A stretch of DNA of 64,000 nucleotides from the NCBI GenBank assembly GCA_030681795.1, contig JAUXRG010000020.1, positions 62,001 through 126,000 of the forward strand, read 5' to 3'. The notes beneath the pieces were generated by a model that was given only the letters and a program-made list of their open reading frames with translations, did no database searches and was not told the origin of the DNA. How positions within the stretch are numbered: the stretch's first letter is position 1; each line of letters opens with the position of its first letter. The stretch comes from Rubrivivax sp. (lineage in GTDB: Bacteria; Pseudomonadota; Gammaproteobacteria; Burkholderiales; Burkholderiaceae_C). Positions 37,009 to 45,674 of the stretch are shown one piece after another. Position numbers and translations under genes: made by a program.

Positions 37009-39792
37009 TCAGGTGCCGCCCAGCGCCCTTTGGCGCCGCCGCAAATCGACCCGATCGATCGCCTGCAGGATCGACTCGTTGGACAGGAAATGCTGCTGAG
37101 AGCTGGCCACCGACTGCAATGCCGAGATCAACTCGGATTCGTCCAAGTTTAAGCCCACCATGTGGTCCAGTAGACGCGCGCCGTCGGACGGCACGGTCGG
37201 CTGTCGGAGCGCCTCGACGCAGGCTCGCAGATGGGCGCGGAGCGCCTCCTGGTCTGCTGCCTCGGTAGCGCGCCGGGTGAGCGCGCCGAGGCGCAGGCGC
37301 GCAAAGGCACGGATGGCCCCTTCGGCCAGCGCGGTGAGCGCTAGCGCCGAGACTATGCGCGGCCAGGATGGCATCGGCAGGCTGGTCGCGGCTACATAGG
37401 CCAGGATGACAACCGGTGTGGCGAAAGTGAATAACACGGCCACGCGATGCCAGGCCGGCAGGGCCAAGCCGACGCGGAAGTAGCGCGTCAATGAGTTGCG
37501 CAACCACACGCCGCGTCGATAAATTGGCGAGACCGACAGGTGGTAGAAGAACAACGCGATGGTGATGCGCTGCGCCGTCAGCACTGGCAGCATGGCGAAC
37601 GACAGACTGCACATCAGCACGATCGCCAGGGTCGTGCGCCAGCCGCCGACCAAGCCAGCAATGAGCGTCAGGGCAAACAGCGCCCCGGCCAGCGAAAGCT
37701 GCGCCGGGACTTGCTGCAGCTCGGCGGCCGTGAAGAAGCCCACGTATGGCGAGAGGCTGAGCACGACCAGTAGGACCATGGCCACAAGGGCCAACATAAC
37801 TGCGACGTCGGTCAACAGAGCGCGCAGTGCGTTGCGCCGAGCCTTCTTCGGCGCCGCCCGCAAAAGCGCGGACCATGACAGCCCCTTGACGGCGAACAGA
37901 CGGGTCAACAGTCTGCGTTCGGACTTCGAGCCCAGGAGGGCGGCCAGGATCGTGCTGAACTCCGGGCTGCCGAAGTCGGCTTCGTCGATAGCCGCAAAGA
38001 CCTCGCTCGCCAGCCAGTCAGAGTCCGTGGTGGCCAACGCAGCCAGCGCCGGGTGTGAATGGCGGATTGCAATGCCGCGCAGCGAGCGCGCCAAGCGCAC
38101 CCGCTCGATTAGGCTGCCCTTGCTCGGAATCGCCATCACCAGCGGCGCGAGCCATTCAAACAGCTCGGACGAGACCGCTGCTTCCCGCTGCCGCATGCAG
38201 GCCAAGGCCAGTTCCAGCGCCACGATGCCGTTCAGGCGAAGCTCCTGGGAGTCGTCGACCTGGGTCGGCGGTGGAGCATCGCCGATCCGCAGATGCAACA
38301 CCGACAGGTAGCGGGGGTCGATCGCAAGCACGACCCTTTTGATCAAGGCCTCAGGCTCGGCCGTGATTGCCGCCCGCAACACCAGGGTCTCGCGCCACCA
38401 AGGGTTGGTCAAGTGGTCGCGCTCGATCGCCAGCATCTGGTCCTGCCGGTCCCAGTGGAGTGCCGCCAAGTATTCGAGCAGGCGGTGGTGCTCGAATCGC
38501 ACCGCGCCGTCGGCCTCTTCGCGCAGCAAGCCGCAGTGCACGCCGATTTCCAGCGCCTCCGTGGAAACTTTGGCTTGCGCGGTGGATCCTTCGGGCCGGC
38601 GCAGATAGGTCCCCAGGTTGTTCTGCAGCGCGTCGAAGGCCATCGCCTGCCATGCGGCGAGGACCTCAGCCTGTCGGGCTGGCGTGAGCTTGCGGCGCGC
38701 GCCTTCGATGGCCAGCCGGCGGCTGACGTAGTTGTCGAACAACTCGGCCTGCGCCGCAGGAACCCGCCCGCCTGTGGCGAAGAAGTAGTTCGCCACCAGC
38801 TTGAGCGAGAAAGGATTGGTCGCAAACCGATACATCGGATGGCCGGGATCGGCCAGTGCCGTGTAGGCCCGGTGCACGGCAGGGTCGGCCGCGGCAACGC
38901 CCAGCCGGCTCGCATAGAGTGCCCAGTGCTTGTCCAGGTAGGCGCGGATGTGTGATGGACGGAACGGCTCGACGATCAGTTCGGCATGCGGTAGCGCGCC
39001 GGTGTACTCACGGCGGCGGCAGGCGATGACGACACGGTTGCGCCCGCCATGTTCGACCAGGAAGCGCTTGATCTGCTCCACGCGCTCGGCGTAGTGCCGG
39101 GTCGGCATCTCGTCCATCGCGTCCAACAGCAGAAAGATGCGGCCCTGCGCGAGCGCATCGTCCAGCACCGACAGCACGACCTCGCCGCGTGGCACCGCTT
39201 GCTTCAACTCATCCTTCACGAACTGGGCGAATCGCTCTGGGAGGCCGCCCTTGCCAATTTGCCGGTAGCGCCCCAGATGCAGATAGACGGGTAGCAGGGG
39301 CATCGCGTTGACATAAACCGGCTGTGCCGCGAGCGACTGCGCCAAGTGCCTGAGCGTGACGCTTTTGCCGCTGCCCGGGTCGCCCAGGAGCACGATAGTC
39401 TGGCGGGCGTCGCGCAGCGCCGCCGTCACGTCGCCGACCCGGCGCGCGGCGTCGCTGCCCGTGATCTCTCCCGGCGTGAGGCCCAAGGTGTCGGCGGCCT
39501 TGGCGCGCCGGAACACGTAGCGCAGGTTGATCTGCGCCTCGTCCACAACGCGCCCTTCGCCGGGCGTGAACTCGTCGGCCGCGTAACCCAACGGGCGGTT
39601 CAGCTCCGACATGTAGGGTCCAACTGCCGCCAAATAGGCCAGCTCCTTATCTTGCGGCAGGCCATCGCCGGCCTCCTTGCGTGCCCGTGTGCGCCAGTGG
39701 CGCAGAAAGAGAAACATGCCGAATGCTGCCGCCGGCAGCGCCACCAGCGCGGCAGCGATGCTCAGCCAGTCTCTTACGTCGGTGTGCGTCAT
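37009..39792 (-). CDS. Membrane-anchored NACHT-domain NTPase
   Basis: A 927-residue STAND-type NTPase. An N-terminal membrane helix (SIAAALVALPAAAFGMFLFL, residues 11-30) is followed by the NACHT domain: Walker A GDPGSGKS (residues 137-144), Walker B FLLLDAMDE (220-228) and the sensor strand VVIACRRREY. FEHHRLLEYLAA (433-444) is the helical motif found C-terminal to bacterial NACHT domains. Residues about 660-830 hold five or six membrane segments, and the tail is helical. Bacterial NACHT proteins often protect against phage, with the C-terminal part sensing and the other end acting. Membrane anchoring suggests membrane damage or a membrane sensor (inference). The ATG at 39792 has GGAGG just upstream. 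No partner gene adjoins it. Confidence 0.85.
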   Translation of the reverse strand: MTHTDVRDWLSIAAALVALPAAAFGMFLFLRHWRTRARKEAGDGLPQDKELAYLAAVGPYMSELNRPLGYAADEFTPGEGRVVDEAQINLRYVFRRAKAADTLGLTPGEITGSDAARRVGDVTAALRDARQTIVLLGDPGSGKSVTLRHLAQSLAAQPVYVNAMPLLPVYLHLGRYRQIGKGGLPERFAQFVKDELKQAVPRGEVVLSVLDDALAQGRIFLLLDAMDEMPTRHYAERVEQIKRFLVEHGGRNRVVIACRRREYTGALPHAELIVEPFRPSHIRAYLDKHWALYASRLGVAAADPAVHRAYTALADPGHPMYRFATNPFSLKLVANYFFATGGRVPAAQAELFDNYVSRRLAIEGARRKLTPARQAEVLAAWQAMAFDALQNNLGTYLRRPEGSTAQAKVSTEALEIGVHCGLLREEADGAVRFEHHRLLEYLAALHWDRQDQMLAIERDHLTNPWWRETLVLRAAITAEPEALIKRVVLAIDPRYLSVLHLRIGDAPPPTQVDDSQELRLNGIVALELALACMRQREAAVSSELFEWLAPLVMAIPSKGSLIERVRLARSLRGIAIRHSHPALAALATTDSDWLASEVFAAIDEADFGSPEFSTILAALLGSKSERRLLTRLFAVKGLSWSALLRAAPKKARRNALRALLTDVAVMLALVAMVLLVVLSLSPYVGFFTAAELQQVPAQLSLAGALFALTLIAGLVGGWRTTLAIVLMCSLSFAMLPVLTAQRITIALFFYHLSVSPIYRRGVWLRNSLTRYFRVGLALPAWHRVAVLFTFATPVVILAYVAATSLPMPSWPRIVSALALTALAEGAIRAFARLRLGALTRRATEAADQEALRAHLRACVEALRQPTVPSDGARLLDHMVGLNLDESELISALQSVASSQQHFLSNESILQAIDRVDLRRRQRALGGT

Positions 39793-40035
39793 CCCCTCCT
39801 CCGCATCAGGCGTCGGCCGTGTCGGCGCGTCGCCAGAGTGTCGCCGACGAATAGGCGTGCGAGCAACGGCACGCCGTAGGGAGCCGTGGCTCAGCGGGCG
39901 CATAGCTGGCTCGAGGCCGGACTGTGTCCTGGCGCGTCGGTCACCGCATTGCCCCACGCCACGGTCTCCCCCAACGTCGTGAGCGACGCGCCTACGGGAA
40001 AACCACGCCGACCAGGGTCGTGGGCCTGAGCTCAC

Positions 40036-40262
40036 CTTTTCGGCCGCTGACAGCCTCGTGCGGCGCGTGTGTCAACGACGGTGCGCGCCTGATGCGCGGA
40101 TGCTGCTCAGCCAGCTTGAAGACGTCCCGGCTCGTGCGCCGTGGCCATAGGCGGCCGGGCCTGCAATCCAGGTGCTTGAGGATCTCCTTGACAACCTTCC
40201 ACTCCAGGATGGCCTCGATGATCTTCAGCGCGCCGGAAAGCTGCCGGCAGCGGGCGACGGCA
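40036..40262 (-). mobile_element. C-terminal remnant of an IS91-type transposase
   Basis: Read on the minus strand, bases about 40150-40260 encode RCRQLSGALKIIEAILEWKV, then VKEILKHLDCRPGRLW. This matches the C-terminal end of IS91-family transposases (GELKIIAAILE, VIEKILTHLGL). The frame decays toward 40036. The 104-bp repeat copy B follows directly upstream and separates this piece from another transposase fragment at 40468-40548. Confidence 0.65.
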
Positions 40263-40264
40263 AA

Positions 40265-40368
40265 TGGCCGTCCAGTGCCGGCCGCGGAAGTCAGCTGTCT
40301 GGCTGCGCAGCGCGGATGTCAACTGTGCGGCGGTGAGATCGCGCGCCCCGCTGTCGCTGGCCGACCCA
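40265..40368. repeat. 104-bp direct repeat, copy B
   Basis: Perfect copy of 36648-36751 in the same orientation. It lies between two pieces of an IS91-type transposase. The flanking bases do not match copy A except for GACGG a few bases before each copy. Confidence 0.9.
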
Positions 40369-40467
40369 TCTGCGACCTTCGCGGGGACGATTTCGTTGCC
40401 GAGAAGCTGTCGTTCAGCGGTGAGAAGGATCCGGGCATGAATCCAACGCTAATACTGCTCGACTGCG

Positions 40468-40548
40468 GCCATCCGATGCACGAACTCCAGCGGCGACATC
40501 ACCAAGTGCGTGGTGCCGTCGCGCCACGCCACGCCATAGATTAGCGCC
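40468..40548 (-). mobile_element. Internal remnant of an IS91-type transposase
   Basis: The minus strand reads GVAWRDGTTHLVMSPLEFVH, then RMAAVEQY and a TAG stop. WRDGTTHxVMSPLEF is a strongly conserved segment of the Y2-transposase domain of IS91-family elements. It is a short isolated piece lacking the catalytic tyrosines. Confidence 0.7.
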
Positions 40549-41004
40549 GCCACCGAGGACTTGGCCGTCGTCGTGGCCGACTCCCGCTCACCGCTCCGAA
40601 CTTTCCGTGCCCCGCCCGCCACAATCCCGGCGCGAGCTCTGCCGCTGCTCTAGCCGTCCTGAGCGCCTACCGAGAATCGATGTCATCGGATTCAGGAACT
40701 GCCCGGGGGTGGTGCTCGCCTGGCAATTGCCGCTGCGCGCAATCTGGCCAACTTCTCGGGGTGCTCGGGGTGCCTTGGGCACCTTGACGAGCCCATTTTC
40801 CTTTTGCAGGATGCACGCGCACCTGCTCAATTGACCGCTCGGCGTTCTTAGCCTACTTTCCCATTGATCGAAACAGGGGTCCAAGGTTAGGTCCCTATCG
40901 CCCCGAACCCTCCCGAGCCGGCTGCTGTTGAACCGGCAGTTCATCGCGACGCTTCGAAGCGGGCACCTTGGCTCGGCCGGGCTACCTGGCGGTCGAGGCG
41001 ACCC
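40549..41004. other. Intergenic region between IS91 remnants and the sugar-acid operon
   Basis: About 455 bases without a credible gene. It may contain more eroded mobile-element sequence, but no insertion-sequence end or transposase motif could be recognised. It lies downstream of the dehydrogenase gene, so a terminator is expected; no hairpin plus T-run is obvious. Confidence 0.35.
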
Positions 41005-42534
41005 CTAGGTGCCCAGGTCCCCGGGCAACAGCGCGTCGGGCATGTTCTGGTAGCACACGGGGCGAAGGAACCTGCGGATCGAGAGCGTGCCGACCGAGGT
41101 CGCGCCGAAGTTGGTCGAGGCCGGGTAGGGGCCGCCGTGGACCATGGCGTCGCAAACCTCGACCCCGGTCGGATAGCCGTTCGCCAGCACCCGGCCGGCC
41201 TTGCGCTCCAGCACCGGCATCAGCCGCTGGCCGAGCGCGGTGTCGCCGGCGTCGAGGTGCAGAGTGCAGGTCAGCTGGCCGTGCAGCGAGCGGGCCATCG
41301 CTTCCATCTCGCCATCGTCGTCCACCCGCACGATCAGGCCGAGCGGCCCGAAGACCTCCTCGCCCAGGACCTCGTTCGCTAGCCACTCCTTGCCGGTGGT
41401 GGCGTAGAGGTAGGGCGCGGCGTTGCGCAGGTTGCAGGTGCTGGCAATCAACTCGCGCACCCCGGCCGTCGCCGCAATCCGGTCGCGGCCCTGGCGGTAG
41501 GCGGCGGCGATGCCGTTGGTCAGCATAGTCTGCGCGCCGATCGGCTCCAGCGCCTTCGTCATGGCGTCGATGAAGGCGTCGGCCTCCGGGCTGTCGATCA
41601 GGACCGCGATGCCGGGGTTGGTGCAGAACTGCCCCGCGCCCATGGTCAGCGATCCGGCCCAGCCCGCGGCGATGGCCGCGCCGCGGGCCTTCAGCGCATG
41701 TGGAAGCAGGAACATCGGGTTGACCGAGCCGAGCTCGCCGAAGAACGGGATCGGGTCGGGCCGCCCGGCGCAGAGGTCGAAGAGCGCGCGGCCGCCGGCC
41801 AACGACCCGGTGAAGCCCACGGCGCGGATGAAGGGGTGCTGGACCAGCGACGTGCCGACGTCGCGCTTTCCGCCCTGGATAAGGCTGAAGACGCCGGCGT
41901 GCACGCCGCAGGCCTTGATCGCGTCGTGGATCGCCTCGGCCACGATCTCTGCGGTGCCGGCGTGGGCCGAGTGGCCCTTGACCACAACCGGGCAACCGGC
42001 GGCGAGCGCGGCGGCGGTGTCGCCGCCCGCGGTCGAGAAGGCGAGGGGGAAGTTCGAGGCGCCGAAGACCGCGACCGGGCCGATCGGTCGCTGGACCATC
42101 TTGATGTCCGGCCGCGGCAGGGGCTGGCGGTCGGGAAGCGCCGCATCGTGCCGGCGGTCGAGGTAGTCGCCGTTCAGGATGTGGCTCGCGAAGAGCCTCA
42201 GCTGGCCGACGGTTCGCCCACGCTCGCCCTGGAGCCGCGCCACAGGCAGGCCGGTTTCCTGCGTGCCGATCTCGGTGATTGCCCCGGCGCGGGCCTCGAT
42301 CTCGTCGGCGATTCGGTTCAGGAACGCGGCGCGGTCGGCCCGGGTGGAATAGCCGTAGCTCCAGAACGCCTCCTCAGCCGCGCGCGCCGCCGCGTCGACA
42401 TGTGCCGGCGTACCGACCGAGAAGTCATGCGCAGACCCGTGGGCGGGGGCCGAGGAGAATCGTGCCTCTCCGGCGACCCATTCGCCTGCGATCAAGTGGC
42501 GTCCGTGCGGTGTAAAGGTGGTCTTGTCTAGCAT
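41005..42534 (-). CDS. 2-oxoglutarate (alpha-ketoglutaric) semialdehyde dehydrogenase
   Basis: A 509-residue aldehyde dehydrogenase. The cofactor and catalytic features are present: PVAVFGASNFPLAFSTAGGD, VVVKGHSAHAGT, AVGFTGSLAGGRAL, the general-base Glu in FFGELGSVNP and the catalytic Cys in GAGQFCTNPG. The length and the FGELGSVNP and GQFCTNPG motifs are typical of NADP-linked 2-oxoglutarate semialdehyde dehydrogenases, which finish the non-phosphorylative pentose and hexarate pathways. It is third in an operon after the dehydratase and the FAH-family gene (12 bases away), which supports this role. It forms 2-oxoglutarate in the cytoplasm. Confidence 0.85.
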   Translation of the reverse strand: MLDKTTFTPHGRHLIAGEWVAGEARFSSAPAHGSAHDFSVGTPAHVDAAARAAEEAFWSYGYSTRADRAAFLNRIADEIEARAGAITEIGTQETGLPVARLQGERGRTVGQLRLFASHILNGDYLDRRHDAALPDRQPLPRPDIKMVQRPIGPVAVFGASNFPLAFSTAGGDTAAALAAGCPVVVKGHSAHAGTAEIVAEAIHDAIKACGVHAGVFSLIQGGKRDVGTSLVQHPFIRAVGFTGSLAGGRALFDLCAGRPDPIPFFGELGSVNPMFLLPHALKARGAAIAAGWAGSLTMGAGQFCTNPGIAVLIDSPEADAFIDAMTKALEPIGAQTMLTNGIAAAYRQGRDRIAATAGVRELIASTCNLRNAAPYLYATTGKEWLANEVLGEEVFGPLGLIVRVDDDGEMEAMARSLHGQLTCTLHLDAGDTALGQRLMPVLERKAGRVLANGYPTGVEVCDAMVHGGPYPASTNFGATSVGTLSIRRFLRPVCYQNMPDALLPGDLGT

Positions 42535-42545
42535 CTGATCCCCAT

Positions 42546-43691
42546 TCAAAGCAGGTTGCGGCCGGCGAGGTTGCGCATCAGCGCGGCCAGCCCGAAGGTC
42601 CATTCCGGGCATTCGGTCGAGAGCCGAACGGTGTTCGTCAGCGCCCCCAGCCCGTGGCAGGCGATAGTCACCACGTCGCCCAGCTTGTGGGTGAAGCCCT
42701 GGCCGGGCACGTCGCGGTCCTCGGTCGGCGCGAAGAGCGTGCCGAGGAACAGCACGAGGCCGTCGGGGTACTGGTGGTGCCGCCCGACGGTCTGGCGCAC
42801 GATGTCGGCCGGATCGCGGCTGATTTCGGCCATCCGCGACTGGCCGTTCAGGACGAAGCCGTCCGGGCCCTCGACCGTCAGCTCCAGCACCGCCTGGCGC
42901 ATGTCGGCCATGGTGTAGGTCTGGTCGAAGAGCCGAAACATCGGGCCGATGGCGCACGACGCGTTGTTGTCCTTGGCCTTCGAGAGCAGCAGCGCCGAGC
43001 GCCCTTCGAAGTCGCGCAGGTTAACGTCGTTTCCGAGCGTCGCCGCGGGGACCTGACCGCGCGAGTTCACCGCCAGCACAATCTCGGGCTCGGGGTTGTT
43101 CCAGACCGACTTGGGGTGCAGGCCGATGTCGGCGCCCCAGCCGACCGAGCTGAGCGTTTGGGACTTCGAGAATACCTCCGCGTCGGGGCCGATGCCGACC
43201 TCGAGGTACTGGCTCCACAGCCCCTCGGCGATCAGCGCAGCCTTGGCGGCCATCGCCTGGTCCGACCCCGGCACGATGTTAGTCAGACTCGCGCCGATGC
43301 GCGCGCCGATCCGGCGCCGGATTGCGTCGGCCTTTTCGGGGTCGCCGGCGGCCTTCTCCTCGATCACCCGCTCGACCATCGACTTTGCGAAGGTCACACC
43401 CGAGGCCTTGACTGCCTGCAAATCGCAGGGGGCGAGGACGGCAAGCTCGCCGGGATCGCCGTGGTCGGGGGCGACGTCGGGCAGGGCGCAGACGATCTCG
43501 CCCGTCGCGTGGCGGACGTGGTCGGCGGGGTCATCCAGTTCGAAGACGTCGCGCACCGTGGGCGCGGTCCGCGAGGTGATGTCGACGAGTTCGCCGCCGC
43601 GGAGCGTCACCACGCAGGGGCCGATCCCGGGCCGCCAGACGCGGCCAAGCCAGAGGCCGTGGGCTTCGTCTTCGCTGAGGTGCAGGCGCAT
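42546..43691 (-). CDS. Fumarylacetoacetate hydrolase (FAH) family protein
   Basis: A 381-residue protein of the FAH family. The C-terminal half holds the metal-site region (EVFSKSQTLSSVGWGADIGL, then EPEIVLAVNSRGQVPAATLG and NDVNLRDFEGRSALLLSKAK). The N-terminal part is unlike FAH and may serve oligomerisation. FAH enzymes cleave or decarboxylate 2,4-dioxo acids with Mg2+. In a sugar-acid operon it could act on a 2,4-diketo-3-deoxy acid by-product or be a dehydratase-like helper; the substrate is not evident. It starts two bases after the stop of the upstream dehydratase, so it is translationally coupled. Confidence 0.75.
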   Translation of the reverse strand: MRLHLSEDEAHGLWLGRVWRPGIGPCVVTLRGGELVDITSRTAPTVRDVFELDDPADHVRHATGEIVCALPDVAPDHGDPGELAVLAPCDLQAVKASGVTFAKSMVERVIEEKAAGDPEKADAIRRRIGARIGASLTNIVPGSDQAMAAKAALIAEGLWSQYLEVGIGPDAEVFSKSQTLSSVGWGADIGLHPKSVWNNPEPEIVLAVNSRGQVPAATLGNDVNLRDFEGRSALLLSKAKDNNASCAIGPMFRLFDQTYTMADMRQAVLELTVEGPDGFVLNGQSRMAEISRDPADIVRQTVGRHHQYPDGLVLFLGTLFAPTEDRDVPGQGFTHKLGDVVTIACHGLGALTNTVRLSTECPEWTFGLAALMRNLAGRNLL

Positions 43692-43693
43692 GG

Positions 43694-44614
43694 TCAGTGT
43701 CCCCAGGTAAGCGCGAGCGGGTTCGCCTCGCTCGCAAGTTCCAGCAGCTGCGCCCGGGTGTCGGGGTGCAGCGGGCGGGTCGGGTGGCGGACGTGCTCGG
43801 ACCGGATCACCTTGCCCTCGGCCATCACCGCCTTGCAGGACCGCCAGCCGCACTGGCGGTTCTCGAAATTGATGAGCGGAAGCAGGCGGCTGTAGGTCGA
43901 AGCGGCGGAGGTCCGGTCGCAGGCGAGGTAAGCGTCGATCGCCGGCTTGATGAGGTCTGGCAGCGTCGCCGAGGTCATCGAGCCGGTCGCCCCGGCGTCG
44001 AGGTCGGCCATCAGCGTGATCGCCTCCTCGCCGTCGAAGGGGCCCTCGATGGCGTCGCCCCCCGCCGCGATCAGGGCGCGCAGCTTGGCCGCCGCCTGCG
44101 GGGTCTCGATCTTGAAGAGCTTCACCTCCTCGATCTCTCTTGCCATTCGCACGAGAAAGGGGACGGAGAGCGTGACGCCCGAAATCGGCGCGTCCTGGAC
44201 CATGATCGGGACTCGGCCCGCCGCCCCGGCGCGGGCAAAGTGCTCGAAGGTCGCCTCCTCGTCGGCGCGCAGCAGCGCTCCGTGGTAGGGCGGCATCATC
44301 ATCACCATCGCCGCACCCATGGCGGCGGCCTCGTGGGCTCGGGCCTCGACGACCTGGGTGGCGAAGTGGCTGATTGTGACGATCACAGGCACCCGGCCGG
44401 CGGCGCGCTCGAGGCAGACGCGGGTCAGGACCGCGCGCTCCTCGTCGGTCAGCAGGAACTGCTCGGAGAAGTTGGCCAGGATGCAGATCCCCGTCACCCC
44501 CTGGTCGACCATGCAGTCGATCACCCGCTCCATGCCTGGAATGTCGAGGCTGCCGTCCTCGTTGAAGGGCGTAGGCGCCACCGGCCAGATGCCCGCATAA
44601 GGTCTTGTCGTCAT
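43694..44614 (-). CDS. araD: L-2-keto-3-deoxyarabonate dehydratase-like DHDPS/NAL-family enzyme
   Basis: A 306-residue TIM-barrel enzyme of the dihydrodipicolinate synthase/N-acetylneuraminate lyase family. The N-terminus reads GIWPVAPTPFNEDGSLDI. The Schiff-base Lys is in EVKLFKIETPQAA, and ICILANFSEQFLLTDEER resembles L-2-keto-3-deoxyarabonate dehydratases. Such enzymes convert L-2-keto-3-deoxyarabonate to 2-oxoglutarate semialdehyde, the substrate of the dehydrogenase two genes downstream. A 4-hydroxyproline-pathway deaminase is an alternative from the same family. The frame continues upstream into the broken uxaA without a stop; the ATG at 44614 is the natural start. Confidence 0.75.
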   Translation of the reverse strand: MTTRPYAGIWPVAPTPFNEDGSLDIPGMERVIDCMVDQGVTGICILANFSEQFLLTDEERAVLTRVCLERAAGRVPVIVTISHFATQVVEARAHEAAAMGAAMVMMMPPYHGALLRADEEATFEHFARAGAAGRVPIMVQDAPISGVTLSVPFLVRMAREIEEVKLFKIETPQAAAKLRALIAAGGDAIEGPFDGEEAITLMADLDAGATGSMTSATLPDLIKPAIDAYLACDRTSAASTYSRLLPLINFENRQCGWRSCKAVMAEGKVIRSEHVRHPTRPLHPDTRAQLLELASEANPLALTWGH

Positions 44615-44617
44615 GGG

Positions 44618-45057
44618 CTTACCCCCCGTTACTCCGATCGGCCACGACGCGAATTCCTCGACCCCCACGCCCAGCACCTCGCTCTTCGAGCGCTTGCCGC
44701 TGGCGACGTCCAGGAGCTAATGGAAGATCGCCGCGCCCATCTCGTCGAGTGTGGCTTCGCCGTCGATCACGGTGCCGCAGTTGATGTCCATATCCCCTTC
44801 CTCGCGCGGTACGTCGGGGTGTTGCTGGCCAGCTTGATCGTTGGCGCAGGGTAGGAGCCGAAGCGCGAGCCCCACCCGGTGGTGAAGGCGATCAGGTTGG
44901 CCCCGCCGGCGATCTGGCCGGCGGCCGCGCCTGGATCATAGCCCGGCGTGTCCATGATGACGAGGCCGCCTTCGGTCACAGGCGCAGCGTATCGGTCGAC
45001 AGCGTCGATGCCCGTCGAGCCGCCTTTCTTCGCCCCGCCAAGGGCCTTCTCGATGAC
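44618..45057 (-). pseudogene. uxaA: UxaA-family sugar-acid dehydratase, C-terminal remnant
   Basis: Minus-strand sequence encodes EKALGGAKKGGSTGIDAVDR, then GLVIMDTPGYDPGAAAGQIA and FTTGWGSRFGSYPAPTIKLA. After a frameshift near 44790-44806 it continues DMDINCGTVIDGEATLDEMG and AAIFH, a TAG stop at 44716-44718, then LLDVASGKRSKSEVLGVGVE. This is the C-terminal half of altronate/galactarate-type UxaA dehydratases. The N-terminal half is replaced at about 45058 by an IS91 end. The stop before araD is also lost. The enzyme would have fed the downstream dehydratase, so the operon lacks its first step here. Confidence 0.85.
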
Positions 45058-45295
45058 GCACCGGCTCTCGCGCCGGCGCCCTGGGCGGCGGCTGCGGTTC
45101 CAACCCCAGGTGCGTGAGGATCTTCTCGATCACCGGCCTCTCCAGGATGGCGGTGATGATCTTGAGCTCCCCGCCACCGCAGTTCGGACAGTGTTCCATG
45201 TCGATCTCAAACACGCGCTTGAGCAGGCGGGCCCGGCTGATGCTTGCGTGATCGCTGAGCCACCCGTCAGCAGCCGGTGGCGGCTGACTGTTCAT
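45058..45295 (-). mobile_element. C-terminal end of an IS91-type transposase
   Basis: The minus strand encodes QPPPAADGWLSDHASISRAR, then LLKRVFEIDMEHCPNCGGGE and LKIITAILERPVIEKILTHL. This is the well-known C-terminal zinc-knuckle end of IS91/IS801-like transposases (MEHCPNCGG, VIEKILTHLGL). At about 45058 it joins the interior of the uxaA gene, showing that the element or its remnant caused the truncation. Confidence 0.85.
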
Positions 45296-45674
45296 GGCCG
45301 AGCACCGCCTGCCACGACCGACAGGTAGCTGGCCGCTCAGCTTGAGGGTCAGCTCTACGGCAGTGGGATCACGGGGAGGGTCGGCTCAAGTCGACCCAAT
45401 CCAGTCGAACAACCGCTCCAGTTCGCAGGAGCAAAGCCGACCTTCAGGTCACTGCCAGCTTCAGCGTTCGCTCTGACTTATCTCTTGCGGCAGCTGGGCA
45501 GCCCGTTTACCAATCGTGAATGGCTGGCATAGGTGCTGGCTCCCGCAGCGGCGACCCAAAACGAATGTCAATGGCATGACCTCGAGTGCGATGTTGCTCT
45601 GGGCGCGGGACCGGAAGCATGTGGCATCGCCCATGTTGGAAGCGAACCAAACCCGAAGCGGCGTCGGCCGGCGA
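45296..45674. other. Intergenic region downstream of the gamma-glutamyltransferase gene
   Basis: About 380 bases with no credible gene. It probably holds more decayed mobile-element DNA next to the IS91 end. The end of the peptide-uptake operon lies at its right edge; no obvious intrinsic terminator was found. Confidence 0.35.

Noticed and set aside
36648..40368. 104-bp repeats as integrase attachment sites
   Set aside because: No recombinase gene lies between or next to them and 104 bp is long for an att core; homologous recombination or duplication is simpler.
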